Shown piece after piece: positions 1 through 7,458 of a stretch of 13,583 bases of DNA (position 1 is its first letter; the number at the start of each line of letters is the position of its first letter). The notes under the pieces are model-generated. The model was not told the DNA's origin. It saw only the letters and a list, made by a program, of their open reading frames with translations, and searched no databases. The DNA is from Eshraghiella sp045129695 (GTDB lineage Bacteria; Bacillota; Clostridia; Lachnospirales; Lachnospiraceae). The stretch covers positions 1-13,583 of the forward strand of contig JBGVJZ010000029.1 of NCBI GenBank assembly GCA_045129695.1, read 5' to 3'. A program made the translations under genes and the position numbers.

Positions 1-1163
1 ATAGAGTGCTTATGGGACAGCTTATAGCGAAGAAGACCGGTTTTATTTCTGCGAATATTCATTCGTCAGTATCGGGTACGGTTAAGAAGATTGAGCCAAG
101 ACTTGTTGCGACAGGTGGAAGGATTAATTCAATTATAATAGAGAATGATAATCTTTATGAAGCGGCAGAAGGATTACATGATAAGAATCCTGAAGAAATG
201 TCAAGAGAAGAGATTATAGGAATTATTGAAGCGGCAGGTATTGTCGGCATGGGTGGTGCAGGTTTTCCGACCAATGTTAAGCTGTCTCCGAAAGAGCCTG
301 ACAAGATTAACGCAATTATTGTTAATGGTGCGGAGTGTGAGCCATATCTGACATCGGATTACAGAAGAATGATTGAGCAGCCACAAGAGCTTATTAAAGG
401 TCTTAAGGTTGTGCTTGGACTTTTCCCAGGTGCAATGGGATATATCGGTATTGAAGATAATAAACCTGAGGCAATTAAAATTTTAAGTGAATTGACTAAA
501 ACTGAGGACAGAATTGAGGTTAAGAAGCTTAAGACCAAATATCCGCAGGGCGGTGAGAGAAGTCTTATCTATGCTGTTACAGGCAGAAAGATTAATTCCA
601 AAATGCTTCCTGCGGATGCAGGCTGCATTGTACATAATGTTGATACTATTTATGCAATTTATCATGCAATACATGAGAAAAAGCCTCTCACTACAAGAAT
701 CGTAACGGTTACAGGTGAGGGAATTACTAATCCTAAGAATTTTCAGGTGTATATAGGAACCAATATGCAGGAGCTTGTTGATGCGGCAGGCGGATTTAAT
801 TGTGAGCCTGAGAAGATTATTTCCGGCGGACCGATGATGGGATTTGCTTTTTTTGACTTAAATGTACCGATTGTAAAAGGTTCGTCATCTGTGCTTGTCT
901 TTGCTAAGGATGATGTGTCTTCAAAGTCTGCATCACCATGTATCAGATGCGGAAGATGTGCACAAGCCTGTCCTGAACATTTATTACCAATGAAATTGGC
1001 TGAAATGTCAGTTCATGATGATGCTGAGAGCTTTAAGAAATATTATGGAATGGAATGTGTTGAGTGCGGATGCTGTTCTTATGTGTGTCCTGCCAAAAGG
1101 CCTGTTACCCAGTCCGTAAAAAGTATGAAGAAGAAAATTATTGCAGCATCAAGAAAGAACTAG
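1..1163 (+). CDS. rnfC: Rnf complex subunit RnfC (5' partial)
   Basis: RnfC is the peripheral NADH/FMN-binding subunit of the Rnf ferredoxin:NAD+ oxidoreductase, on the cytoplasmic face of the membrane. The frame is open to the window start (first full codon at base 3). The visible N-terminus (RVLMGQLIAKKTGF...) matches the interior of the family's N-terminal domain, so the true start lies upstream; GTG at 6 is an internal codon. About 386 residues are visible against roughly 440 for the family. Landmarks are the glycine-rich nucleotide/FMN-binding stretch GMGGAGFPTNVKL (from about base 246), the NGAECEPYLTSDYR stretch after it, and two 4Fe-4S motifs: CIRCGRCAQACP starting at base 939 and CVECGCCSYVCP starting at base 1056. 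The stop overlaps the AGGAGG ribosome binding site of rnfD, which starts 13 bases later. First visible gene of the rnfCDGEAB order typical of clostridial Rnf operons. Confidence 0.96.
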   Translation, partial: RVLMGQLIAKKTGFISANIHSSVSGTVKKIEPRLVATGGRINSIIIENDNLYEAAEGLHDKNPEEMSREEIIGIIEAAGIVGMGGAGFPTNVKLSPKEPDKINAIIVNGAECEPYLTSDYRRMIEQPQELIKGLKVVLGLFPGAMGYIGIEDNKPEAIKILSELTKTEDRIEVKKLKTKYPQGGERSLIYAVTGRKINSKMLPADAGCIVHNVDTIYAIYHAIHEKKPLTTRIVTVTGEGITNPKNFQVYIGTNMQELVDAAGGFNCEPEKIISGGPMMGFAFFDLNVPIVKGSSSVLVFAKDDVSSKSASPCIRCGRCAQACPEHLLPMKLAEMSVHDDAESFKKYYGMECVECGCCSYVCPAKRPVTQSVKSMKKKIIAASRKN

Positions 1164-1176
1164 GAGGATTTGACAA

Positions 1177-2139
1177 ATGGAAAAATTATTAAATGTATCT
1201 TCTTCACCCCATGTAAGGGATAAATCCTCAACAACAGGAATTATGCTTGATGTCTGCATTGCACTTTTACCGGCCTGCGCCTTTGGCATTTATAATTTTG
1301 GAATCAGGGCATTGCTTGTATTAGTGGTTGCAGTAGTTACATCTGTTTTGAGCGAGTTTGTATATGAGAAAATAATGCATAAGCCGGTTACAATCAGTGA
1401 TTTAAGTGCTGTTGTAACAGGACTTCTGATTGGAATGAATATGCCGTCAACAATTCCGTTATGGATGGTTGCTATTGGAAGTGTTTTTGCAATTATTATT
1501 GTTAAGCAGTTGTTTGGCGGACTTGGACAGAATTTTATGAATCCTGCACTTGCAGCAAGATGTTTTCTTCTTATATCTTTTGCAGGTAAGATGACAACAT
1601 TTACATATGATGGTGTTACAGGGGCCACACCGCTTGCAGTTCTTAGGGAAGAGGGTGCAGCAGGCATTGATTTATTTGATATGTTCTTAGGAACTACAGG
1701 GGGCGTTATTGGCGAGACCTGTGTTCCGGCAATTCTTCTTGGCGGTTTATACCTTATAATCCGCAGAGTTATTGCTCCTACAATTCCGGTTGTGTATATA
1801 GCTGCTTTTTCGGTGTTTATGTTAATTTTTGGTGGAGAGGGCTTTGATTTAACCTTCCTTGCTGCACATTTATGTGGTGGCGGATTAATGCTTGGTGCAT
1901 TTTTTATGGCGACCGATTATGTTACATCACCTGTATGCACATCCGGTAAGGTTGTATACGGAATTATTCTCGGTGCATTAACAGGACTTTTCAGAGTATT
2001 TGGAAATTCGGCCGAGGGAGTTTCATACGCAATTATTTTTACCAATCTATTAGTGCCTATTATTGAGAAATTAACTGTTCCTCTTGCATTTGGCGTTAAG
2101 AGAGCTGATAAATTTAAGGAGAAGGAGGCATCAAAATGA
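1177..2139 (+). CDS. rnfD: Rnf complex subunit RnfD
   Basis: RnfD is the large integral membrane subunit carrying a covalently bound FMN in the Rnf electron path; it is homologous to NqrB. The 320-residue product is mostly hydrophobic, with about nine to ten membrane segments. The covalent flavin motif is DGVTGATPL, with Thr151 of TGAT as the expected FMN-phosphoester residue by analogy with NqrB. The N-terminal SSSPHVRDK segment and the GGLGQNFMNPALAAR stretch are typical of the family. The ATG at 1177 is preceded by AGGAGG at 1162-1167. The stop overlaps the rnfG start by four bases (ATGA), which suggests translational coupling. Attachment of the flavin needs an ApbE-type flavin transferase, and none is encoded in this window. 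Confidence 0.96.
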   Translation: MEKLLNVSSSPHVRDKSSTTGIMLDVCIALLPACAFGIYNFGIRALLVLVVAVVTSVLSEFVYEKIMHKPVTISDLSAVVTGLLIGMNMPSTIPLWMVAIGSVFAIIIVKQLFGGLGQNFMNPALAARCFLLISFAGKMTTFTYDGVTGATPLAVLREEGAAGIDLFDMFLGTTGGVIGETCVPAILLGGLYLIIRRVIAPTIPVVYIAAFSVFMLIFGGEGFDLTFLAAHLCGGGLMLGAFFMATDYVTSPVCTSGKVVYGIILGALTGLFRVFGNSAEGVSYAIIFTNLLVPIIEKLTVPLAFGVKRADKFKEKEASK

Positions 2140-2741
2140 AAAAAATTTTGAAAGATACTCTTATCCTTGCAATTATTACCATTGTAGCCGGACTGTTGCT
2201 TGGTTTAGTATATAGAATAACCAAGGAACCTATAGCGGAGCAGAATGAGAAAACCAAATTAGCAGCATACAATAGTGTGTTTAATGAATTGGAATCATAT
2301 GAAGTTATAGAAGAATTAAATGAAGCACAGAATGCAATTAAGGATGCAGGTTATTCAGCAGTAGTTCTTAATGAAGTCGTAAAAGCCTTTGATAAGGACC
2401 AAAAAGAGCTTGGCTTAATCATTACCGTAACAGATAAGGATGGCTACGGTGGAGATATCAAAATGACTGTTGGTATTGATGTAACAGGTACAATAACAGG
2501 TCTTGAAATTCTTGAAATTAATGAAACAGCAGGTCTTGGTATGAAAGCCAAGGATGCTTCGTTTAGAAAGCAGTATATTGGAATTAATGCAGATAAGGTG
2601 GAATACACCAAGAATGGCAAAACAGAAGCCGATGAAATTGATGCAATAAGCAGTGCCACCATTACTACTTCAGCAGTGACAGATGGTGTTAATGGCAGCA
2701 TTGTGGTATTTAAAATATTAGGAGGTGCAGAAGATGAATAA
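2136..2741 (+). CDS. rnfG: Rnf complex subunit RnfG
   Basis: RnfG is a single-span subunit whose extracytoplasmic FMN-binding domain carries a second covalent FMN. The 201-residue product has one N-terminal membrane segment (about residues 8-27) followed by a soluble domain. The flavinylation motif is DAISSATITT, with Thr175 of SSAT as the expected FMN attachment residue. ETAGLGMKA (about 130-138) is the family's conserved loop, in place of the more common ETPGLG. The ATG at 2136 overlaps the rnfD stop and has AAGGAGG at 2122-2128 with a seven-base spacer. Its 3' end overlaps rnfE by eight bases. The identification is secure from the motif and the operon position. Confidence 0.95.
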   Translation: MKKILKDTLILAIITIVAGLLLGLVYRITKEPIAEQNEKTKLAAYNSVFNELESYEVIEELNEAQNAIKDAGYSAVVLNEVVKAFDKDQKELGLIITVTDKDGYGGDIKMTVGIDVTGTITGLEILEINETAGLGMKAKDASFRKQYIGINADKVEYTKNGKTEADEIDAISSATITTSAVTDGVNGSIVVFKILGGAEDE

Positions 2742-3456
2742 GTACGTTGAACGTCTTTATAATGGTATAATCAAAGAAAATCCTACTTTTGTACTTACCT
2801 TGGGAATGTGTCCTACGCTTGCTGTCACAACATCGGCAATCAACGGGGCAGGAATGGGTCTGGCATCAACTGTCGTTCTGACTCTCTCAAATGTTATGAT
2901 TTCTCTCCTTAGGAAGGTTATTCCGGATAAGGTAAGAATGCCGGCATATATTGTTATTGTTGCATCCTTTGTAACGATGGTGCAGTTCCTGATGCAGGGC
3001 TTTGTGCCTTCGCTGTACGCATCACTTGGAATATATATTCCTCTTATTGTAGTTAATTGTATCATACTTGGTAGAGCAGAGGCGTATGCATCTAAGAACT
3101 CACCAATATTGTCAATGTTTGACGGTCTTGGAATGGGACTTGGATTTACGATTGCACTGACTCTTCTTGGGATGTTCAGAGAAATTCTCGGCGCAGGAAC
3201 TGTTTTCGGATTTAGCTTTATTCCTGCTAATAATCCAACTTCTTTTGAGCCGATAGCTATATTCGTAATGGCACCTGGAGCATTTTTCGTACTTGCATTT
3301 CTTGTTGCAATTATGAATAAAGTTAAAATTAAAAAAGGTAAACCTGTTAAAGATATGTGCAGGGATGAAAGCTGTATGAGTTGTAGTAATCTTTCCTGTG
3401 CAGGAAGAAAAATCGCCATGGAAAAGTCAGAACAAGCTAAGGAGGAGAAAGCATGA
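2734..3456 (+). CDS. rnfE: Rnf complex subunit RnfE with C-terminal tetracysteine tail
   Basis: RnfE is one of two homologous six-helix membrane subunits (with RnfA, counterparts of NqrD/NqrE). In structures of this family these subunits hold a membrane-embedded 2Fe-2S cluster between them. The expected ligands are visible: Cys26 in LGMCPTLAV and Cys109 in VVNCIILGRAEA. I chose ATG 2734 (240 aa) over GTG 2725 because AGGAGG at 2720-2725 sits eight bases upstream of 2734 and would overlap the GTG. The start overlaps the rnfG stop region. After the last membrane helix (to about residue 195) there is a lysine-rich linker and then four cysteines at 209, 214, 217 and 222 (CX4CX2CX4C), followed by a charged tail. 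The tail looks like a small metal or Fe-S site and is not part of the core fold. The stop overlaps rnfA (ATGA). Confidence 0.95.
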   Translation: MNKYVERLYNGIIKENPTFVLTLGMCPTLAVTTSAINGAGMGLASTVVLTLSNVMISLLRKVIPDKVRMPAYIVIVASFVTMVQFLMQGFVPSLYASLGIYIPLIVVNCIILGRAEAYASKNSPILSMFDGLGMGLGFTIALTLLGMFREILGAGTVFGFSFIPANNPTSFEPIAIFVMAPGAFFVLAFLVAIMNKVKIKKGKPVKDMCRDESCMSCSNLSCAGRKIAMEKSEQAKEEKA

Positions 3457-4028
3457 AAACATTATTGTTAGTTGCAATTGGTTCAGCATTGGTTAACAAT
3501 GTTGTGCTCAGTCAGTTCCTTGGATTATGTCCTTTCCTTGGAGTTTCCAAGAAAATCAAAACGGCTGCAGGAATGGGTGCTGCGGTAATTTTCGTAATTA
3601 CTATTTCATCCTTGCTTACAAGTCTTGTATATAAGTTTATTCTGGTTCCTTTGAGCCTTACATATCTTAATACAATTGTGTTTATTTTGCTGATTGCTGC
3701 ACTTGTTCAGTTTGTGGAAATGTTTTTAAAGAAGTCAAGTCCGTCATTGTATAAGGCACTTGGTGTATATCTTCCGCTTATTACAACAAACTGTGCGGTA
3801 TTAGGTGTTGCACTTACCAATGTATCCAAGGACTATGATATTTTAACCTCGGTAGTTAACGGCTTTGGAACAGCATTGGGCTTTACAATTGCGATTGTAA
3901 TTCTTGCCGGAATAAGAGAGCGTAATGAGCATAATGATGTTCCGGAAATTTTTAAAGGAATGCCAATTACTCTTATTACAGCCGGACTTATGGCAATTGC
4001 TTTTATTGGCTTCTCCGGAATAATTTAA
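3453..4028 (+). CDS. rnfA: Rnf complex subunit RnfA
   Basis: RnfA is a six-helix integral membrane subunit, the inverted-topology partner of RnfE. Together they form the core that holds the membrane 2Fe-2S cluster. The 191-residue product matches the family length. The two expected cluster cysteines are Cys26 (GLCPFLGVS) and Cys114 (TTNCAVLGVAL). It has the typical N-terminus with NNVVLSQFLGLCPFLG and the NGFGTALGFTIAIVILAGIRER segment. ATG 3453 overlaps the rnfE stop by four bases and is preceded by AAGGAGG at 3439-3445 with a seven-base spacer. The rnfB start lies 17 bases after its stop. Confidence 0.96.
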   Translation: MKTLLLVAIGSALVNNVVLSQFLGLCPFLGVSKKIKTAAGMGAAVIFVITISSLLTSLVYKFILVPLSLTYLNTIVFILLIAALVQFVEMFLKKSSPSLYKALGVYLPLITTNCAVLGVALTNVSKDYDILTSVVNGFGTALGFTIAIVILAGIRERNEHNDVPEIFKGMPITLITAGLMAIAFIGFSGII

Positions 4029-4045
4029 GAAGGACGGTAAAGAAT

Positions 4046-4837
4046 ATGACAGAGATTATTATTGCCGCTGCGATTGTTGGCGGAACCGGTATTTTAATTG
4101 GTCTGTTTCTTGGGCTTTCCGGTGAGAAATTAAAAGTAGAAGTAGATGAGAAGGAGATTGCCGTCAGAGAGGCACTTCCGGGTAATAACTGTGGCGGCTG
4201 TGGTTATGCAGGCTGTGATGGTCTGGCTGCAGCAATCGCAAGGGGTGAAGCTCCTGCTGACGGATGCCCTGTCGGAGGTGAAGCGGTGGCACAGCAGATT
4301 GCAGAGATTATGGGTGTTAAGCTCGAAGCGGGTGTCCGTAAGGCTGCTTTTGTGAAATGCTCAGGTAATTGCAATGTTGCTAAGAGTGATTATACTTATT
4401 CAGGTCCTGCCGATTGTCAGATGGCTTCATTGGTTACCAATGGTGGTCCAAAATCATGTAATTATGGCTGCCTTGGACTTGGCTCATGTGCTGGTGTATG
4501 TGAGTATGATGCTATTTCGATTATAGATGGAGTAGCTGTTATTGATAGTGAATTATGCAAGGGCTGTGCACACTGTGTAGCTGTATGTCCTAAGAAGCTT
4601 ATCGAAATAAGACCTGTAACGGGAATTGCAAATGTTGTATGTTCTTCTAAGGATAAGGGTAAGGCTGTAATGGATGTATGCAGTGTTGGCTGTATCGGCT
4701 GTACCCTTTGTGAGAAACAGTGCGGAGTTGGTGCAATTACTATGGCAGATAACATTCCTGTTATTGACGCAACAAAATGTATAGGATGTGGTAAATGTGC
4801 AGAAAAATGTCCTAAGAAAATTATTAAAATGTCATAA
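4046..4837 (+). CDS. rnfB: Rnf complex subunit RnfB (multi-cluster ferredoxin subunit)
   Basis: RnfB is the membrane-anchored polyferredoxin that takes electrons from reduced ferredoxin. The 263-residue product has an N-terminal membrane helix (about 3-22). The Fe-S domain follows, with Cys49, 52, 57 and 74 in CGGCGYAGC...GCP. A cysteine-rich middle section (105, 109, 124, 138, 142, 148, 152) is typical of clostridial RnfB. After it come ferredoxin-type groups at 171/174/177/181, 212-226 and 245/248/251/255 (CIGCGKCAEKCP). The cysteine count supports at least four, probably more, 4Fe-4S clusters. ATG 4046 has an AAGGA-type site at about 4030-4034, a rather long spacer. Its 3' end is overlapped by the NusG-II gene in another frame. 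It is the last canonical Rnf gene of the operon. Confidence 0.96.
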   Translation: MTEIIIAAAIVGGTGILIGLFLGLSGEKLKVEVDEKEIAVREALPGNNCGGCGYAGCDGLAAAIARGEAPADGCPVGGEAVAQQIAEIMGVKLEAGVRKAAFVKCSGNCNVAKSDYTYSGPADCQMASLVTNGGPKSCNYGCLGLGSCAGVCEYDAISIIDGVAVIDSELCKGCAHCVAVCPKKLIEIRPVTGIANVVCSSKDKGKAVMDVCSVGCIGCTLCEKQCGVGAITMADNIPVIDATKCIGCGKCAEKCPKKIIKMS

Positions 4838-5192
4838 ATTTGATTTCATTTTAGGTGCAGTGCTGCTGCTGGCAGCATTGTGCCTGTTTATTGTTTTCAG
4901 AAATCTGGAAAAAACAGGTGGCAGGGTAGTAGTTAAACAGGATAACGAGATTGTAGGCGAATATTCACTTTCAGAGGATGGAGAGTATGTTTTTAAGACT
5001 TTTTATGGTTCAAACACTCTTGTGATTAAGAATGGGGAGGCTTATGTAAAAAATTCCACCTGTAGGGACCATATTTGTGAGGAGACCGGTGCAATTTCCA
5101 AGGTTGGGGATACAATTATCTGTCTTCCGAATACACTTTTTATTACAGTTACAGAAGGTGAGCCTTCTGAATATGATGCAATTGTCAGGTAG
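4797..5192 (+). CDS. NusG-domain-II membrane-anchored protein
   Basis: A small protein of the NusG_II family (related in fold to domain II of NusG, not a transcription factor). Its function is not established. From GTG 4797 it is 131 aa. It has a positively charged N-terminus, one membrane helix (about 17-34) and an outward-facing beta domain. The family cysteines are visible: Cys89 and Cys94 (STCRDHIC, CX4C) and Cys109 in IICLPN. The start is uncertain. No in-frame ATG exists before the helix, only GTG at 4788 or 4797, both inside rnfB. I prefer 4797 because AGGA at 4783-4786 lies ten bases upstream. This gives a 41-base overlap with rnfB, so coupled translation is likely. Its position between rnfB and the Gx gene suggests a role tied to the Rnf complex or to its membrane redox environment; that is inference. 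Confidence 0.85.
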   Translation: MQKNVLRKLLKCHKFDFILGAVLLLAALCLFIVFRNLEKTGGRVVVKQDNEIVGEYSLSEDGEYVFKTFYGSNTLVIKNGEAYVKNSTCRDHICEETGAISKVGDTIICLPNTLFITVTEGEPSEYDAIVR

Positions 5193-5200
5193 GTTATGTT

Positions 5201-5722
5201 ATGAACAGAGATAAATTTATGCAGAGTGATGTAGCTTTATATGGAATGTTAATAAGCGTTGCATTGGTGGCAAGTTATATTGAATCAATAATTCCGATTC
5301 CCTATCCTGTGTATGGTATGAAAATAGGATTGGCAAATATTGTAATTATATGGGTGCTTTATTCAATGGGAATTAAAGCCGCTGCAATAATCAGCTTTGC
5401 GAGAGTATTGATTGCGGGATTTTTGTTTGGCAATCTGTACAGCATGATTTTCAGTCTCGTTGGAGCAGGAATTAGTCTGGGTGTAATGTTTCTTCTTAAA
5501 AAGACCAAAAAGTTTTCTGTAGTAGGCGTAAGCATTGCCGGCGGTGTATGCCATAATCTCGGACAGATTATTGTGGCTGCGATTGTATTAGAGAATATCA
5601 GGATTACTTTTGTGTTTCCTGTATTGATTATAAGCGGCCTGATTGCAGGCATTGCTATAGGAATACTTGGTGGAATATTATTTCGTAAAATAAAGATATT
5701 GCAAACAAATGTTCAGTCGTGA
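5201..5722 (+). CDS. Gx transporter / heptaprenyl diphosphate synthase component I family membrane protein
   Basis: A 173-residue hydrophobic protein with about five membrane segments. It resembles the Gx-transporter family (Pfam family named heptaprenyl diphosphate synthase component I), whose fold is akin to ECF-transporter substrate-binding subunits. Family-like features are ESIIPIPYPVYGMKIGLANIV (split around residues 28-48) and SIAGGVCHNLGQIIVAA (111-127). The substrate is unknown, and the prenyl-synthase name is inherited rather than shown here. ATG 5201 lies nine bases after the NusG-II stop, with a modest AGGTAGG site at 5188-5194. The NusG-II/Gx pair directly after rnfB suggests all three are co-expressed. 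A 37-base gap to ruvA shows no terminator, so the operon probably continues. Confidence 0.85.
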   Translation: MNRDKFMQSDVALYGMLISVALVASYIESIIPIPYPVYGMKIGLANIVIIWVLYSMGIKAAAIISFARVLIAGFLFGNLYSMIFSLVGAGISLGVMFLLKKTKKFSVVGVSIAGGVCHNLGQIIVAAIVLENIRITFVFPVLIISGLIAGIAIGILGGILFRKIKILQTNVQS

Positions 5723-5759
5723 TAGACTATACAGAAGAAAATATTGACCGAGGTTTAAG

Positions 5760-6365
5760 ATGATTACTTATGTTAAAGGTGAACTTACAGAGATATATAG
5801 TACAAGCATTATTGTTGAATGTTATGGAATAGGATATGAGATTATGGTGCCGGCATCAATTGTACCGCAGCTTCCTGCAATTGGTAATACAGTGAAAATA
5901 TATACCTATCAGTATGTCAGGGAGGATTCCCTTGATTTATATGGTTTTCTAACAAATGATGATTTACATGTGTTCAAGCTTCTTATAACTGTTAACGGAA
6001 TCGGACCTAAGGGGGCACTTAATATTTTATCCGTTATAAGTCCTGATGAGTTGAGACTTGCTGTTTTGTCAGATGATGTGAAGGCCATTCAGAAGGCACC
6101 GGGTATTGGCGGCAAGACCGCTCAGAAGCTTATTATTGAGCTTAAGGATAAATTATCCTTAGAAGATGTGTTAACTCATGGAGGTGAGGCAAGGAGCAGT
6201 GTCCCTGTAACCGGCTCAGCAAGAGATGAGGCTATTGAGGCACTGGTGTCATTGGGATATTCATCATCAGAATCAATCAAAGCAGTGCGGAGTATTGAGA
6301 ATGCTGATGATATGGATAGTGAGAGCCTTCTCAGGGCTGCATTGAAGAAATTAGCTTTTATGTAA
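5760..6365 (+). CDS. ruvA: Holliday junction branch migration protein RuvA
   Basis: RuvA binds four-way DNA junctions as a tetramer and loads the RuvB motor during recombination and repair. The 201-residue product matches the family length. It has an N-terminal OB-fold (1-63) with the acidic pin Glu55-Asp56 in YVREDSLDLYGF. Two helix-hairpin-helix motifs follow: NGIGPKGALNIL (79-90) and PGIGGKTAQKLIIELKDK (114-131). A flexible linker leads to the RuvB-binding domain III (about 153-201). ATG 5760 is preceded by GAGG at 5750-5753. ruvB follows after 25 bases. Confidence 0.98.
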   Translation: MITYVKGELTEIYSTSIIVECYGIGYEIMVPASIVPQLPAIGNTVKIYTYQYVREDSLDLYGFLTNDDLHVFKLLITVNGIGPKGALNILSVISPDELRLAVLSDDVKAIQKAPGIGGKTAQKLIIELKDKLSLEDVLTHGGEARSSVPVTGSARDEAIEALVSLGYSSSESIKAVRSIENADDMDSESLLRAALKKLAFM

Positions 6366-6390
6366 GGGCTGATTGTGCAGGAGTCATAAT

Positions 6391-7392
6391 ATGGATAGAA
6401 GAATTATAACTACGGAATTTACTTCCGAGGATTGTACAATAGAGAATAATTTAAGACCTGAAGCTCTTATGGATTATGTTGGACAGGAGAAGATAAAGCA
6501 GAATCTTAAAGTTTTTATTGAAGCTGCCAAGAGCAGGGGCGAAGCACTTGATCACTGCCTGTTCTATGGTCCTCCGGGACTTGGCAAGACAACACTTGCC
6601 GGAATTATTGCTAAGGAAATGGGCGTTAAGATTAAGATTACATCAGGTCCGGCAATTGAGAAACCGGGGGATTTGGCATCAATTCTGTCCTCTTTACAGG
6701 AGGGAGACATACTTTTTGTGGATGAGATTCACAGGCTCAACAGACAGGTTGAGGAGGTTCTGTACCCTGCAATGGAGGATTTTGCGGTTGACATTGTTAT
6801 AGGCAAGGGTCAGACTGTCAGAACACTTCGTCTGGAACTTCCGCATTTTACCTTAATTGGTGCTACCACAAGAGCGGGTCTTCTTACTGCACCTTTAAGG
6901 GACAGATTCGGTGTAATTAACAGACTTGAATATTATACCGTTGATGAACTTAAGAAAATAATAATCCGTTCGGCAGGAGTGCTTGGAGCATCAATTGATG
7001 AGAAGGGTGCAATGGAGCTTGCCAGGAGAAGCAGGGGAACTCCAAGACTTGCGAACAGGCTTCTTAAGAGAGTGCGGGATTTTGCCCAGGTTAAGTTTGA
7101 CGGACATATTAATGGAGATGTCGCTGACTATGCACTTAATCTCCTTGATGTAGATAAGGAGGGGCTTGATAAGAGCGACCGTAATATTTTATTTACAATA
7201 ATTGAGAAATACGGCGGGGGGCCGGTCGGTCTTGATACACTTGCGGCATCGCTTGGCGAGGATGCGGGAACACTTGAGGATGTATATGAACCATATCTGA
7301 TTTTTAATGGATTTATTAATCGTACTCCAAGAGGAAGAGTTGTTACAGAACATTGTTATAAACATTTTGGTTTGGAGTATACACAAAACTGA
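6391..7392 (+). CDS. ruvB: Holliday junction branch migration ATPase RuvB
   Basis: RuvB is the hexameric AAA+ motor that pumps DNA through RuvA-bound Holliday junctions. The 333-residue product shows Walker A GPPGLGKTT (60-68), Walker B ILFVDEIH (107-114) and the sensor-1/arginine-finger region GATTRAGLLTAPLRDRFG (157-174). A C-terminal winged helix follows, with GGGPVGLDTLAASLGED and a terminal RTPRGR segment. I chose ATG 6391 because AGGAG at 6379-6383 lies seven bases upstream. The in-frame TTG at 6373 is upstream of that site and would add an unusual MCRSHN extension. The 3' end contains the -35 element and the start of the gap that holds the candidate zapA promoter. Confidence 0.98.
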   Translation: MDRRIITTEFTSEDCTIENNLRPEALMDYVGQEKIKQNLKVFIEAAKSRGEALDHCLFYGPPGLGKTTLAGIIAKEMGVKIKITSGPAIEKPGDLASILSSLQEGDILFVDEIHRLNRQVEEVLYPAMEDFAVDIVIGKGQTVRTLRLELPHFTLIGATTRAGLLTAPLRDRFGVINRLEYYTVDELKKIIIRSAGVLGASIDEKGAMELARRSRGTPRLANRLLKRVRDFAQVKFDGHINGDVADYALNLLDVDKEGLDKSDRNILFTIIEKYGGGPVGLDTLAASLGEDAGTLEDVYEPYLIFNGFINRTPRGRVVTEHCYKHFGLEYTQN

Positions 7393-7408
7393 ATTAGTAT
7401 GATATAAT
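7380..7408 (+). promoter_or_regulatory. Candidate extended -10 promoter for zapA
   Basis: TACACA (7380-7385, four of six matches to TTGACA) is followed, after a 17-base spacer, by a perfect TATAAT (7403-7408). TG at 7400-7401 gives an extended -10 (TGnTATAAT). The -35 lies in the last codons of ruvB. Expected transcription starts near 7415 and leaves a short leader with AGAGGAG at 7442-7448 before zapA. The site is predicted from consensus only. Confidence 0.6.
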
Positions 7409-7458
7409 TTTGAATATTAAAGTATTTTACTTAAGAGATTAAGAGGAGTGTTGTTGTA

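Noticed and set aside
1290..1667. A 125-codon open frame on the minus strand opposite rnfD
   Set aside because: It is fully inside rnfD, lacks a recognisable product and has no visible promoter or ribosome binding site of its own.
2725..2733. GTG at 2725 as the rnfE start
   Set aside because: It overlaps the AGGAGG site itself; ATG 2734 is correctly spaced and matches the family's N-terminus.
2757..3419. A 220-codon open frame on the minus strand opposite rnfE
   Set aside because: It lies wholly opposite a well-identified gene, has no recognisable domain, and is the kind of shadow expected from the codon use of a hydrophobic protein.
4770..4845. Programmed frameshift joining RnfB to the NusG-II protein
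   Set aside because: RnfB ends at a normal family position after its last cluster motif, and the downstream gene has its own plausible GTG start with a nearby AGGA; no clear slippery site with a following structure was seen.
6373..6390. TTG at 6373 as the ruvB start
   Set aside because: It lies upstream of the AGGAG site, and the six added residues do not fit the family; ATG 6391 fits.
7211..7223. G-rich run in ruvB as a possible phase-variation tract
   Set aside because: It encodes the conserved GGGPVG segment of RuvB in frame and is too short to suggest switching.
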